Part shown: piece by piece, positions 1-7,941 of the stretch | How positions within the stretch are numbered: position 1 is the stretch's first letter | Layout: each line of letters begins with the position of its first letter | NCBI RefSeq assembly: GCF_025150245.1 | Contig: NZ_CP102279.1 | Location: forward strand, 609,001 to 673,000 | Direction: 5' to 3' | Length of the DNA: 64,000 nt | Source of the DNA: Dorea formicigenerans | Lineage (GTDB): Bacteria; Bacillota; Clostridia; Lachnospirales; Lachnospiraceae | Program-made: the position numbers and the translations under genes | Notes under the pieces: generated by a model | What the model saw: the letters and a program-made list of their open reading frames with translations, nothing else | The model's database searches: none | Told to the model about the DNA's origin: nothing

Positions 1-204
1 GCTGCTTTTGCTAAGAAGTACCCTGACCTTTGCCGACTGGAAAAATCCAATGTTCAAGGCGGTGTTTCTTATGAGCTGGCAAAGTCCCGTCTGTCTATCC
101 GTTTCCTGCCGCCTTACAGTGAGGAACGCAGACAGAAAGCCAGTGAATATGCGAAAAAGCATGGGCTGAACAGCCAGCAGGGACAATGTGATAATCAGGG
201 CTGA
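1..204 (+). CDS. C-terminal end of a small ICE protein (paralogue of the gene at 7657)
   Basis: The window opens inside this gene; 67 codons are visible before TGA at 202-204. The end contains a P-Y-S-x-E-R-R-x-x-A-S-x-x-A-K-x-x-G pattern that aligns well with the C-terminus of the complete 92-residue protein at 7657-7935, including an upstream A-K-K-x-P-D stretch. In such ICEs this small protein follows topB. Its function is not known. Two diverged copies in one window support the view that the left module and the main ICE backbone come from different elements. Confidence 0.6.
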   Translation, partial: AAFAKKYPDLCRLEKSNVQGGVSYELAKSRLSIRFLPPYSEERRQKASEYAKKHGLNSQQGQCDNQG

Positions 205-244
205 TATGCGGTTAAAATGTCAGGTGCAGACCTGATGTTTTGAC

Positions 245-310
245 CGTTGCCTATCGTCTGCAAGGAAAGTATCGGGGACTATGGATTTTGCAGAAATGTG
301 CGTTACAAGG
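245..310 (+). repeat. Imperfect direct repeat, copy 1 (copy 2 at 1154-1213)
   Basis: About 60 bases containing GGAAAGTATCGG and GACTATGGATTTTG recur at 1154-1213 with a few substitutions. The two copies flank the membrane-protein gene at 450-1019, so this cargo gene lies between duplicated backbone sequence. No coding frame runs through either copy. Confidence 0.6.
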
Positions 311-449
311 CTTGAACAGGAACTCTGCACACAAAATTTTTTCTTCCATTCTTTAAGTTGATGAAGTATAATAAAATATGAAAAATTGAGGTTTTTAATG
401 CTCGATTTCAAACAATCATTTTTATATATCTGGGACTATGGAGGGCAAA

Positions 450-1019
450 ATGAATGATTTTTTACGAATGTGTTTTAATATAATTACACAAATAGGTCCC
501 TATTTAGTTGTACTTCTTCTTTTGAAATATCTTGTAAATCTTCAACAAAAGAGAGCTAAAGAACGAGAGGAAGAACAGAAAAAGGGAATAATTAGAACGC
601 ATTATACAATAAAAACAGAGAAATTCCTTGTCGTGGCATTTATCGTAGGTACAATATTTTTTGCTTGTTGTACGGCTATGAGTCTTAGGGAAAAAGAAGA
701 TATGTTTGTCATTTGTATATTTGGAATATTTTTTTTAGTAGGCATAAGCGGAATAGTCAATATGGTAATGTGGAAACTGGAAGTGAACGGAGATGAAATC
801 ACATGGCGTTCAACTTTTGGCAGAAAGAGAACTTTTCACTTTGAAGACATTACCTATTGCGAGAGAAAGAAAGGTTCTATGCGTGTATATGTAAATGGAG
901 AAAAATTATTTACCATTGATAGTAATATTGACAAAGAAGAATTTATGGAGGATATAGAGAGAAGAAGAATCCCTGTAAAATCTTACTGGGCAAATCAGCA
1001 TAAGAAAAATCGTAAATGA
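450..1019 (+). CDS. Small membrane protein with cytosolic PH-like region (cargo)
   Basis: The 189-residue protein has an N-terminal membrane segment (about residues 9-27), a basic coiled stretch rich in K, R and E, and a two-helix membrane hairpin at about 58-105. A soluble tail of about 85 residues alternates beta strands like the PH-like domains of bacterial membrane proteins. ATG 450 is chosen over ATG 438 because GGAGG lies five bases upstream. It is AT-rich and sits alone between repeated sequences, which suggests acquired cargo. The architecture resembles the protein at 51987-52502. The function is not recognised. Confidence 0.7.
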   Translation: MNDFLRMCFNIITQIGPYLVVLLLLKYLVNLQQKRAKEREEEQKKGIIRTHYTIKTEKFLVVAFIVGTIFFACCTAMSLREKEDMFVICIFGIFFLVGISGIVNMVMWKLEVNGDEITWRSTFGRKRTFHFEDITYCERKKGSMRVYVNGEKLFTIDSNIDKEEFMEDIERRRIPVKSYWANQHKKNRK

Positions 1020-1048
1020 CATAGATTTTATAACAGTACGATGTTAGA

Positions 1049-1132
1049 CAACTGAATATGACCGTCAAGGTCAGATAAAGAAACCGATGTATTGAGCGTA
1101 AAGCGTTCATGCGTCGGTTTTTCTTATTTCAT
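1049..1132 (+). repeat. Direct repeat with terminator-like hairpin, copy 1
   Basis: A block of roughly 80 bases starting CAACTGAATATGACCGT is repeated at 2080-2157 with few changes. It ends in an AAACCGA...TCGGTTTTT hairpin followed by T residues, so each copy can act as an intrinsic terminator. The two copies bracket the gene at 1306-2055. Confidence 0.7.
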
Positions 1133-1305
1133 GAGCTGACAGAATTCCGACTGTATATCGCCTGTGAGGAAAGTATCGGAGACTATGGATTTTGCGGAAA
1201 TGTGCGTTATAGGTAAGTAAAAAACTACTTGATAGAGCGTGAATTGAATTGTTCATATCGGTATGATATAATTTACTGAAATGAAGCAAGAAGGTGGACT
1301 TTTGT

Positions 1306-2055
1306 ATGAAAAAATTTTTGAAAATATTGCTAATCATTGTAGGAATAGTTTTTTTGATTTTTGCAGCGCTGATATGTATTGGACTGTTTGTTGATTATGA
1401 TGACCATATTGAAAATGGTCGCTATACTTATGTTCCGGAAGATGACAATAAAGACAATGCATATGTCGAATTCAATTTGAGTGATTACGATAAAAAGGAT
1501 TCTGAACTCATATATTATAGTTCTGTCGAAGAAGCTATTTTGAATTCTCCTTTGAATGCTGAAAATGAAGAATTTTCTGTTCCAGAAGATTTTCTTAATC
1601 ATGTTGATGAAATATTGCATATATGGAATGGCAAACAGTATGATACGATTTTCTATCGAGCAGGAAGTGATAACAATCCCGTTCAAGGTTTTGTGATGGC
1701 ACGCTGCAAAAAACAGGTGGATGAAGCAAGTGTACAATATGCGTTTATGAATGCTACACCGGTTACAACTAAAGCGGATAGCATTCTTATATCTGATATT
1801 ACAGAACTAATTCATTCATCTTTAAAATTAAGTGATTTTCAACAGGACTTGAATCCAAATTATCCAGATACCAGATTTGTTTTTGGCTATGCACATGATA
1901 AGGAAATTTACTCATTAGAAGTAGAAGGTCAAAAGCCAGATGGTGTTATTGAAATCAATGTATATGACAGAACGATGTATCTATGGTATTATGATGATTT
2001 AAAGAGCGATAAGAGAGGAAACAATCTAAGTTATTCAGTAGATATGCCAGAGTAA
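1306..2055 (+). CDS. Membrane-anchored extracytoplasmic protein of unknown function (cargo)
   Basis: The 249-residue protein begins MKKFLK followed by a single hydrophobic segment (about residues 5-30), then an acidic soluble domain. That suggests an N-terminally anchored protein facing outside. ATG 1306 is preferred over GTG 1294 because AAGGTGG sits eight bases upstream. No lipobox, catalytic motif or known domain was recognised. It is AT-rich relative to the relaxase gene downstream and is bracketed by two copies of a terminator-like repeat, consistent with an inserted accessory gene. Confidence 0.7.
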   Translation: MKKFLKILLIIVGIVFLIFAALICIGLFVDYDDHIENGRYTYVPEDDNKDNAYVEFNLSDYDKKDSELIYYSSVEEAILNSPLNAENEEFSVPEDFLNHVDEILHIWNGKQYDTIFYRAGSDNNPVQGFVMARCKKQVDEASVQYAFMNATPVTTKADSILISDITELIHSSLKLSDFQQDLNPNYPDTRFVFGYAHDKEIYSLEVEGQKPDGVIEINVYDRTMYLWYYDDLKSDKRGNNLSYSVDMPE

Positions 2056-2079
2056 TTTTTCAAATTGTCTAATCTGCCA

Positions 2080-2157
2080 CAACTGAATATGACCGTTAAG
2101 GTCAGATGAAGAAACCGATGTATTGAGCGTAAAGCGATCATGCGTCGGTTTTTCTTT
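2080..2157 (+). repeat. Direct repeat with terminator-like hairpin, copy 2
   Basis: Second copy of the block at 1049-1132. It lies just after the stop of the 1306-2055 gene and carries the same AAACCGA...TCGGTTTTT hairpin with a longer T run. Confidence 0.7.
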
Positions 2158-2214
2158 TTGCAAAATAGTCCGGTGGACTGTTTTGTAAAACCGAAGGAAC
2201 TGACAGAGCTTGGG

Positions 2215-2400
2215 ACGGGGCGAAGTCAGTTTGTTCGGGCGGGAGTACAGAGGGTGCAACCCTTTGTGCATGGGTACAGGGAATGCAATACCCCTGTGCA
2301 GGTCAAGGGCGGCAGCCTTGCCCAGTTAAGTGGCGTTTCGCCACTTAGTACTGGGTATTACTTGACGCAGAAAGCCGCAAGGAATCAGCTTCGCTGCCCT
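2215..2400 (+). other. Structured non-coding region before the relaxase; oriT candidate
   Basis: The 387 bases between the cargo gene and the relaxase hold several inverted repeats: GGGTGCAACCC, an imperfect AGGGAATGCAATACCCCT arm pair, and AGTGGCGTTTCGCCACT at about 2331-2348 followed by TAGTACTGGGTATTACTT. Relaxase origins often lie directly upstream of the mob gene, so this is the likely place. No known nic sequence was recognised. The open frame continues upstream of the relaxase start but looks non-coding. Confidence 0.35.
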
Positions 2401-2442
2401 TCTCCCCTGTCGGGGAAATCAAAAAGAAAAGGAGGAACTCAT

Positions 2443-3675
2443 GTGAAATTAACAAGACACAATGGACGAGCCGGAAAGAATGGCGTTTATAATCCGAAGC
2501 ACAATGACCGCAGTTTTGACATTGCCAACAGCGAACACATTGACGAAGAACGAGCCAAACTAAATCTCTATTGGGACTGTTACAATGGCTTCCGCAATTT
2601 CAAAAATCCCGAAAAGGAAAATGAGCTGTCTGCCACTTTTGAAGATGTGGAACAGCTTTTTTATCGTCAGCGGTATCATGATTTTGTAACAGGACAGAAT
2701 GAAAGAAATGTGAAGAACCGACACCCTGAAAGAAATAAGGAAACTGGAGATTTACTCAAAAGCAAAAAGACCTGTCCAGAGGAAACGGTCTATCAGATTG
2801 GAACGCTTGACAATCATGTTCCGCCGGAATTGCTCATTGAGATCGTCACAGAATTTATGGAAATCGCAAATGAGCGTTTCGGCTCTCATGTCCATATCCT
2901 GAATTGGGCGCTGCACTTGGATGAAAGCACCCCTCATATTCACGAGCGTCATGTGTTCGACTGTGAAAATCAATATGGAGAGATTGCCCCACAACAGGAA
3001 AAGGCTTTGGAAGCATTGGGGTTTGAACTGCCGGAACCGGAGAAGCCAGTCGGAAGAAAAAACAACCGCAAGATGACTTTCGATTCAGCTTGCCGAGTGT
3101 TGCTGTTTGATGTGGCGAAAAAGCATGGCTTACAACTGGAAGAAGAACCGGAATATGGTGGTCGTGCATATCTGGAAAAACAGGACTATATTCTTTTCAA
3201 GCAAAAGGAGCAACTGGCAGCACAGGAGCAAAAGTTGGAAGAACTCACGATGAAGATTGAAGATGTGGAAGCTTTGGTGGACGAGGTTGCCGATATTGCC
3301 TATGACAAGGCGGTTGAGGTCGTTGCTGATACTGTAAAACTGGAAACGCACAAGGAGGATATTAAGCTGGTGGAGCAGTCTAAGGCGTGGGTTCTCTCCC
3401 CTGAGCGTAAGGCTTCAAAGAAAGAAGTTGAGTATGCAGTGAAACGATTGGATGGCGTGATTGCCAGAATCACAAATGCTATGAAATCAACTATTCAGAA
3501 AATCCAAACTACGCTGATGAAACCGGAGGTCAAAAAAGCCGGAACGGAGCAAATCAAGAAGAAAGCCAAAAGTTCCATTATAGAGCAGTTGAGCCGCAAG
3601 AAGAAGGAAATGGCAGAGCGTGAAGTCAGCCGGACAATTCCGGCGAAAAGCAAAAAACAGGATATGGAACTTTAA
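2443..3675 (+). CDS. MobV-like relaxase / plasmid recombination enzyme
   Basis: The 410-residue protein should nick and covalently bind one strand at an oriT to start transfer. The visible signature is H-L-D-E-S-T-P-H-I-H at about residue 160, the metal-binding histidine motif of MobV (Mob/Pre) relaxases. A long K/E-rich coiled-coil C-terminus follows (about 240-400). The start is GTG 2443: AAAAGGAGG lies eight bases upstream, and the overlapping ATG at 2441 is followed at once by a stop. The frame stays open upstream to 2140 but crosses the terminator repeat, so that extension is rejected. CHC2 primase and VapE genes follow after one inserted cargo gene. Confidence 0.8.
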   Translation: MKLTRHNGRAGKNGVYNPKHNDRSFDIANSEHIDEERAKLNLYWDCYNGFRNFKNPEKENELSATFEDVEQLFYRQRYHDFVTGQNERNVKNRHPERNKETGDLLKSKKTCPEETVYQIGTLDNHVPPELLIEIVTEFMEIANERFGSHVHILNWALHLDESTPHIHERHVFDCENQYGEIAPQQEKALEALGFELPEPEKPVGRKNNRKMTFDSACRVLLFDVAKKHGLQLEEEPEYGGRAYLEKQDYILFKQKEQLAAQEQKLEELTMKIEDVEALVDEVADIAYDKAVEVVADTVKLETHKEDIKLVEQSKAWVLSPERKASKKEVEYAVKRLDGVIARITNAMKSTIQKIQTTLMKPEVKKAGTEQIKKKAKSSIIEQLSRKKKEMAEREVSRTIPAKSKKQDMEL

Positions 3676-3722
3676 GGCACTTGCTATTTTCGTTTTGAAA
3701 ATGACAGGTGCTTTTGCTTTAG
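3661..3722 (+). repeat. Relaxase 3' end plus terminator, duplicated copy 1
   Basis: The last codons of the relaxase (ATATGGAACT then stop) and the following hairpin (GGCAC...GTGCTTTT) recur almost unchanged at 4484-4545. The copies flank the lipoprotein gene at 3844-4353, so that gene was probably inserted with duplication of about 60 bases of backbone. The hairpin is a plausible terminator. Confidence 0.75.
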
Positions 3723-3843
3723 GGAGCAGGAAAATATCTTCCATTCTTTAGGTTGATGAAGTATAATGATAGTAAGAAATTTTTTTGTAATGACCTTAAT
3801 CCAATAAGTGATTTTGCAATTATCAAGTAAAGGATGTAATTAT

Positions 3844-4353
3844 ATGAAAAAGGTATTGTTGTTTTCCAGTGTGATTATTATACTCGGTTTAACAGGCTGC
3901 TCTAACAAGTATTTCAATGACTGGTTTAGCTCTGAACAAAATGAAACGGATAAAATATGTCAACAAGTTATTGAGGCATATAAGCAACAGGATTCAGAGA
4001 AACTCAAATCTCTATTTTCCGAAGAAAGCAAAAAGAACATTGAGAATTTAGACACTGAAATCTCTGCTTTTTTCGATTATATTGAGGGCAGTATCCAAAG
4101 TTTTGAGGGCGATTGTGCATCATCAAGTGAAAGCAACTATGGTAAAAGGAAAACGGAATTGGATGGTATGTATCTCATATTGACAGAGAAGGAAAGGTAT
4201 TGTATGAATTTTTATATGTATAGTGAGGATGATGAAAATGCCCAAAATGTGGGGATATATAAAATTGAAATTGCATTGGAGAGCGAAGTGGCTGAGGATA
4301 ATTTTATATGGGATAATCCCCCAAACGGTATTTTTGTTGGAGGACAAAATTGA
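3844..4353 (+). CDS. Putative lipoprotein (DUF5104-like)
   Basis: The 169-residue product has a lipoprotein signal: MKK, a hydrophobic core and the lipobox L-T-G-C, so it would be lipidated and tethered outside the membrane. The mature part begins acidic and contains a short D-K-I-C-Q-Q-V-I-E-A-Y-K-Q-Q segment typical of small helical lipoproteins of the DUF5104 kind; that assignment is from pattern memory. ATG 3844 follows AAAGGA at a suitable distance. The gene is AT-rich, transcriptionally isolated and bracketed by duplicated relaxase-end sequence, which marks it as cargo. The role is unknown. Confidence 0.7.
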   Translation: MKKVLLFSSVIIILGLTGCSNKYFNDWFSSEQNETDKICQQVIEAYKQQDSEKLKSLFSEESKKNIENLDTEISAFFDYIEGSIQSFEGDCASSSESNYGKRKTELDGMYLILTEKERYCMNFYMYSEDDENAQNVGIYKIEIALESEVAEDNFIWDNPPNGIFVGGQN

Positions 4354-4438
4354 TTTTTGTTATGAGAGAACATTAAAGTATAAATTTCGGATGGTATAAG
4401 AAAAACTGACTACAATTAAATCTTCACAGCTTTACTAA

Positions 4439-4470
4439 GCAGGAGATCCGAAAAGGTCTCCTGCTTTTTT
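4439..4470 (+). terminator. Intrinsic terminator after the lipoprotein gene
   Basis: Eight-base perfect stem GCAGGAGA / TCTCCTGC followed by TTTTTT. Confidence 0.8.
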
Positions 4471-4483
4471 GCACCCCAAATTG

Positions 4484-4545
4484 AATATGGAACTCTAAAG
4501 CACTTGCTGTTTTCACTTTGAAAATGACAGGTGCTTTTTTCGTTT
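4484..4545 (+). repeat. Relaxase 3' end plus terminator, duplicated copy 2
   Basis: Near copy of 3661-3722: ATATGGAACTC, a stop triplet, then AAAGCAC...GTGCTTTTTT. It directly precedes the CHC2 primase gene, as the original junction between relaxase and primase presumably did before the lipoprotein cassette arrived. Confidence 0.75.
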
Positions 4546-4560
4546 CAGGAAAGGAGTCAC

Positions 4561-5199
4561 ATGAATGTATTTGAAGTTGTAAAAGAAAATGTTACTGCCC
4601 GACAAGCCGCAGAAGCCTATGGCTTGAAAGTGGGTCGCACAGGTATGGCGTGTTGTCCGTTTCACTCGGATAAGTCCCCCAGTATGAAGCTGGATGAACG
4701 CTATTACTGTTTTGGCTGCGGAGCAACCGGAGATGCTGTTGATCTGACAGCGAAGCTATTCGGTATCGGGCTGAGGGAAGCTGCTGTCAAACTTGCTGAA
4801 GATTTTGGTCTTAACTATGACAGCCGACAAAAGCCCAGTGTCCGCCCTCGTATTCGTGAGCCGACACCGGAGCAGAAATATCAAAAAGAAGAAAATCATT
4901 GCTACAAGGTGCTGACAGATTATTTTCATCTTCTTAGAGAATGGGAAAAGAAATACGCTCCTAAACAGCCGGATGAGGAATGGAATCCCCTGTTTGCAGA
5001 AGCACTGCATAGGAAGAACTATATCGAATATCTGCTTGATATTCTTCTGTATGGTTCATTGGAGGAACGAAAAGCACTTGTGGCAGAACAGAGAAAGGAG
5101 GTGTTAAAACTTGAACAGCGAATTGCAGAACTGTCAGCAGACAGAACCATGTACAGTAGAAGAAATCCGAAACAGCTTAGAGCAGAGCGAGAAAGGTAA
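4561..5199 (+). CDS. CHC2 zinc-finger primase-like protein
   Basis: The 212-residue protein starts with a CHC2 zinc finger of the DnaG type: C-P-F-H at about residue 32 and C-F-G-C at about 50, inside a G-M-A-C-C-P-F-H-x-D-K-x-P-S-M block. It should bind DNA in primer synthesis. No TOPRIM catalytic domain follows, so it may act with the VapE protein downstream. ATG 4561 has AAAGGAG six bases upstream. Its whole length aligns with the N-terminal 190 residues of the fused protein at 7942. Its 3' end overlaps the VapE start, so translation is probably coupled. Confidence 0.8.
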   Translation: MNVFEVVKENVTARQAAEAYGLKVGRTGMACCPFHSDKSPSMKLDERYYCFGCGATGDAVDLTAKLFGIGLREAAVKLAEDFGLNYDSRQKPSVRPRIREPTPEQKYQKEENHCYKVLTDYFHLLREWEKKYAPKQPDEEWNPLFAEALHRKNYIEYLLDILLYGSLEERKALVAEQRKEVLKLEQRIAELSADRTMYSRRNPKQLRAERER

Positions 5200-6487
5200 G
5201 GTTTATAATACTGCCGCAAATTATAAGCGTGTTCTGCAATATGACCCACTTTTGAAAGGGGCTATCCGAAAAAATCTTCTGACCGAAAGAATCGACATTG
5301 TGAAGTCCCTCGGCTGGTATCGTGACAGCCCGACATTGACAGATGTGGATGTGAAATATCTGCTCCTATATTTTGAAGAAAACTATGGATTGACCGTAGA
5401 GAAGAAAATCATAGACGCAGTTGCGGTTATTGCTAATGAAAACCGTTACCACCCTGTCTGTGATTTTCTCAATGCCCTGCAATGGGACGGAACGGAACGC
5501 ATACGCTTCTGTCTGCACCGTTTTCTCGGTTCTGATACAGATGATTACACCTATGAAGCATTGAAGTTGTTTCTGCTGGGAGCTATCTCACGAGCCTTTA
5601 AGCCGGGGTGCAAATTTGAGGTAATGCTCTGCCTTGTGGGCGGTCAGGGAGCCGGAAAGTCCTCTTTCTTCCGTTTGCTTGCGGTCAATGATGATTGGTT
5701 CTCTGATGACTTGAAAAAGCTGGATGATGAAAATGTGTACCGCAAAATGCAGGGGCATTGGATTATTGAAATGTCGGAAATGATTGCAACCGCCAACGCT
5801 AAGAGCATTGAAGAAATCAAGTCCTTTCTGAGCCGCCAAAAGGAAACCTATAAGATACCCTATGAAACACATCCGGCAGACAGAAAACGACAATGTGTGT
5901 TTGGAGGTTCTTCTAATACCCTTGACTTTCTTCCCCTTGACAGAACAGGCAACCGCCGCTTCGTTCCGGTTATGGTCTATCCTGAAAGGGCTGAGGTTCA
6001 TATTTTGGCAGATGAACAGGCTTCCAGAGAGTATATCAATCAGATGTGGGCAGAAGCTATGGAGATTTACAGAAGCGGCAATTTCCGTCTGAGATTCAGT
6101 CCGGCTATGAACGCTTATCTGAAAGCCCACCAAAAGGACTTTATGCCGGAGGACACAAAGGCAGGACAGATTTTAGACTATTTGGAACGCTATTCCGGCA
6201 GCATGGTCTGTTCCAAACAGCTTTATAAGGAAGCACTGGGGCATGATTATGACGAACCGAAACAATGGGAACTGCGAGAGATCAACGACATTATGAATAA
6301 CGCTGTCACAGGCTGGAGGGCGTTCAGCAATCCTAGGTATTTTCCAGAGCCTTACCGCAGACAAAAAGGCTGGGAGCGTATCAGGAACGACAACGAGCCT
6401 GACAACAGCATGGATGGTTTTCAGGAAATCCCGACAGAGGAAATGGAACAGTTAGGACTTCCGGAAGAATGGTTGAAGCAAAAATAA
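5111..6487 (+). CDS. Virulence-associated E (VapE) family P-loop ATPase
   Basis: The 458-residue protein matches the VapE / DUF-type superfamily-3-like helicases found in phages, satellites and mobilisable islands. There is a Walker A motif G-G-Q-G-A-G-K-S-S at about residues 177-185, then W-F-S-D-D-L and an E-M-S-E-M Walker-B-like acidic stretch. The likely start is TTG 5111, because a strong AAAGGAGGTG lies nine bases upstream inside the CHC2 gene; the two genes overlap by 89 bases. With the CHC2 primase and the iterons that begin eight bases after its stop, it probably forms a replication module. Confidence 0.8.
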   Translation: MNSELQNCQQTEPCTVEEIRNSLEQSEKGKVYNTAANYKRVLQYDPLLKGAIRKNLLTERIDIVKSLGWYRDSPTLTDVDVKYLLLYFEENYGLTVEKKIIDAVAVIANENRYHPVCDFLNALQWDGTERIRFCLHRFLGSDTDDYTYEALKLFLLGAISRAFKPGCKFEVMLCLVGGQGAGKSSFFRLLAVNDDWFSDDLKKLDDENVYRKMQGHWIIEMSEMIATANAKSIEEIKSFLSRQKETYKIPYETHPADRKRQCVFGGSSNTLDFLPLDRTGNRRFVPVMVYPERAEVHILADEQASREYINQMWAEAMEIYRSGNFRLRFSPAMNAYLKAHQKDFMPEDTKAGQILDYLERYSGSMVCSKQLYKEALGHDYDEPKQWELREINDIMNNAVTGWRAFSNPRYFPEPYRRQKGWERIRNDNEPDNSMDGFQEIPTEEMEQLGLPEEWLKQK

Positions 6488-6494
6488 AAGCCAA

Positions 6495-6708
6495 TTGTCG
6501 CTTCGGTTGTCGAGCCGGTTGTCGGTCTGGTTGTCGGGCGAAAATCCCGAAAGCCTTGATATTGCGGCACTTTTCCCTCTCTGACAACCATGACAACCAA
6601 TATTATAAAGAAAAAGGAAATAGTAAAAAGATAGTATCGCCCGATAAAGAAAAAAGGTTTTCTGATGTCCGTTGTCGGAACTTCGTTGTCAGACCTTTCC
6701 TTGTCGGG
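6495..6708 (+). repeat. 12-bp iterons (GGTTGTCG) after the VapE gene; origin candidate
   Basis: TTGTCG occurs at 6495, 6507, 6519 and 6531, an exact 12-base period. Two inverted copies TGACAACC follow at 6582 and 6591, then three more direct copies near 6672, 6686 and 6701. The array fills most of the 247 bases between the VapE stop and TnpW. Iterons beside a primase-helicase pair suggest a replication origin or an autoregulatory operator; which one cannot be told from sequence. Confidence 0.65.
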
Positions 6709-6734
6709 CTTTTTCATTCAAGGAGGAATATCGT

Positions 6735-6932
6735 ATGACAAATATTGTGAACAGTACACTACCCACCCCAAATAACCATTCGGAGAAAAACAAACCGGAT
6801 GGAGTTTTTGTGATTAAGCAAGGCAAAACAAATTATAAAGTCAAAGTGTTTTTTGACCATAGTAGCGGTTTGACTGCGGAGGACAGGTTGAAACGCATTA
6901 TTCAGGCAGAAGCAGAGAGAGAATCTGCGTAA
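6735..6932 (+). CDS. tnpW: TnpW-type transposon-encoded small protein
   Basis: The 65-residue protein ends with a pattern typical of TnpW proteins of Tn4451-like and related clostridial elements: V-I-K-Q-G-K-T-N-Y-K-V, F-D-H-S-S-G, then a D-R-L-K-R-I-I-Q-A-E helix. The role is unknown; these proteins accompany mobile elements. AAGGAGG lies about eight bases before ATG 6735. It is the last gene of the left module; the topB fragment begins about 30 bases later. Confidence 0.65.
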   Translation: MTNIVNSTLPTPNNHSEKNKPDGVFVIKQGKTNYKVKVFFDHSSGLTAEDRLKRIIQAEAERESA

Positions 6933-6964
6933 GTAATATGAAAAATATCCACGCACCCCCTTGA

Positions 6965-7660
6965 CAAAAGCTTTCAGAGGATACCTTGTTGTCCGCAATG
7001 GAGACTGCCGGAAAAGAGAATATGCCGGAGGACGCCGAGCGAAAAGGTCTGGGGACACCGGCCACCCGTGCCGGTATTTTGGAAAAGCTGGTATCTGCCG
7101 GTTTTCTGGAACGAAAAAAGAACAGAAAAACGGTGCAGCTTCTTCCTTCCCACGATGCAGTTTCCCTTATCACAGTCTTGCCGGAACAGCTGCAATCGCC
7201 GCTTCTGACTGCCGAGTGGGAGTATCGCCTGGGCGAGATCGAGCGCAGGCAGCTTGCCCCGGAGGAGTTTTTAGACGGTATCAGTGCCATGCTGAAAGAT
7301 CTGGTGGGGACTTATCAGGTCATCAAGGGAACTGAGTACCTGTTCACTCCGCCCCACGAGGTGGTGGGCAAATGCCCTCGCTGCGGTGGGGGAGTTGCAG
7401 AACTGCAAAAAGGCTTCTTCTGTCAGAATGATTCTTGCAGATTTGCAATCTGGAAAAACAACAAATGGTGGGCTGCCAAGAAAAAACAGCCGACCAAGGC
7501 CGTGGTGTCTGCGCTGCTGAACGATGGCCGTGTCCGTGTGACGGGGCTATATTCGGAGAAAACCGGCAAGACCTACGATGCCACTGTGGTTTTGGAGGAC
7601 GATGGACAGTATGCTAACTTCAAGCTGGAATTTGACCAGCGGAAAGGAGGCAGCCGATGA
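6965..7660 (+). pseudogene. topB: DNA topoisomerase III (TopB), 3' fragment only
   Basis: The frame reads S-E-D-T-L-L-S-A-M-E-T-A-G-K-E, then K-G-L-G-T-P-A-T-R-A, the conserved C-terminal-half block of type IA topoisomerase III, followed by a C-P-R-C-G ... C zinc-ribbon-like tail. Only about 230 codons are present, against roughly 700 for a full enzyme. An in-frame TGA at 6962 closes the frame upstream, and the catalytic tyrosine region and TOPRIM are absent. The break lies just after TnpW, so the left module has replaced or interrupted the 5' part. An internal start could still yield a short protein, but it would not be a working topoisomerase. Confidence 0.8.
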
Positions 7661-7935
7661 AGCTCTCTTTAGTGGAACGGGAAACCATTCTCCTCTATAA
7701 CCAGGCAGAACCAATGGCTGAGGTCTACACCCACGATCCCCGTCTGATGGAGAAGCTGGAACTGCTGGCAAAAAAGAACCCCGACCAGATCACCCGAAAG
7801 GACGCCCATAACTTTACCGTCCCCAAGCGGTGTGTATCAGTCCGGGAGCCATACAGCGCCGAGCGCCGCAAAGCTGCCAGTGAGCGTGCGAAAGCCGCCG
7901 GATACCAGCCCCCTGTGAAAAAGTCCGGCAGTTAA
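7657..7935 (+). CDS. Conserved small ICE protein of unknown function
   Basis: The 92-residue hydrophilic protein has no membrane segment. It begins L-x-E-R-E-T-I-L-L-Y-N-Q-A-E-P, seen in small proteins that follow topB in clostridial ICEs, and ends in a basic helix with Y-S-A-E-R-R. It overlaps the topB frame by four bases (ATGA), with AAAGGAGG inside the topB end as ribosome site, so translation is coupled. The gene at 1-204 is a diverged copy. Confidence 0.7.
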   Translation: MKLSLVERETILLYNQAEPMAEVYTHDPRLMEKLELLAKKNPDQITRKDAHNFTVPKRCVSVREPYSAERRKAASERAKAAGYQPPVKKSGS

Positions 7936-7941
7936 AGGCAC

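Noticed and set aside
2140-2442. Upstream extension of the MobV-like relaxase frame
   Set aside because: It crosses the duplicated terminator and hairpin region; the GTG at 2443 has a strong ribosome site.
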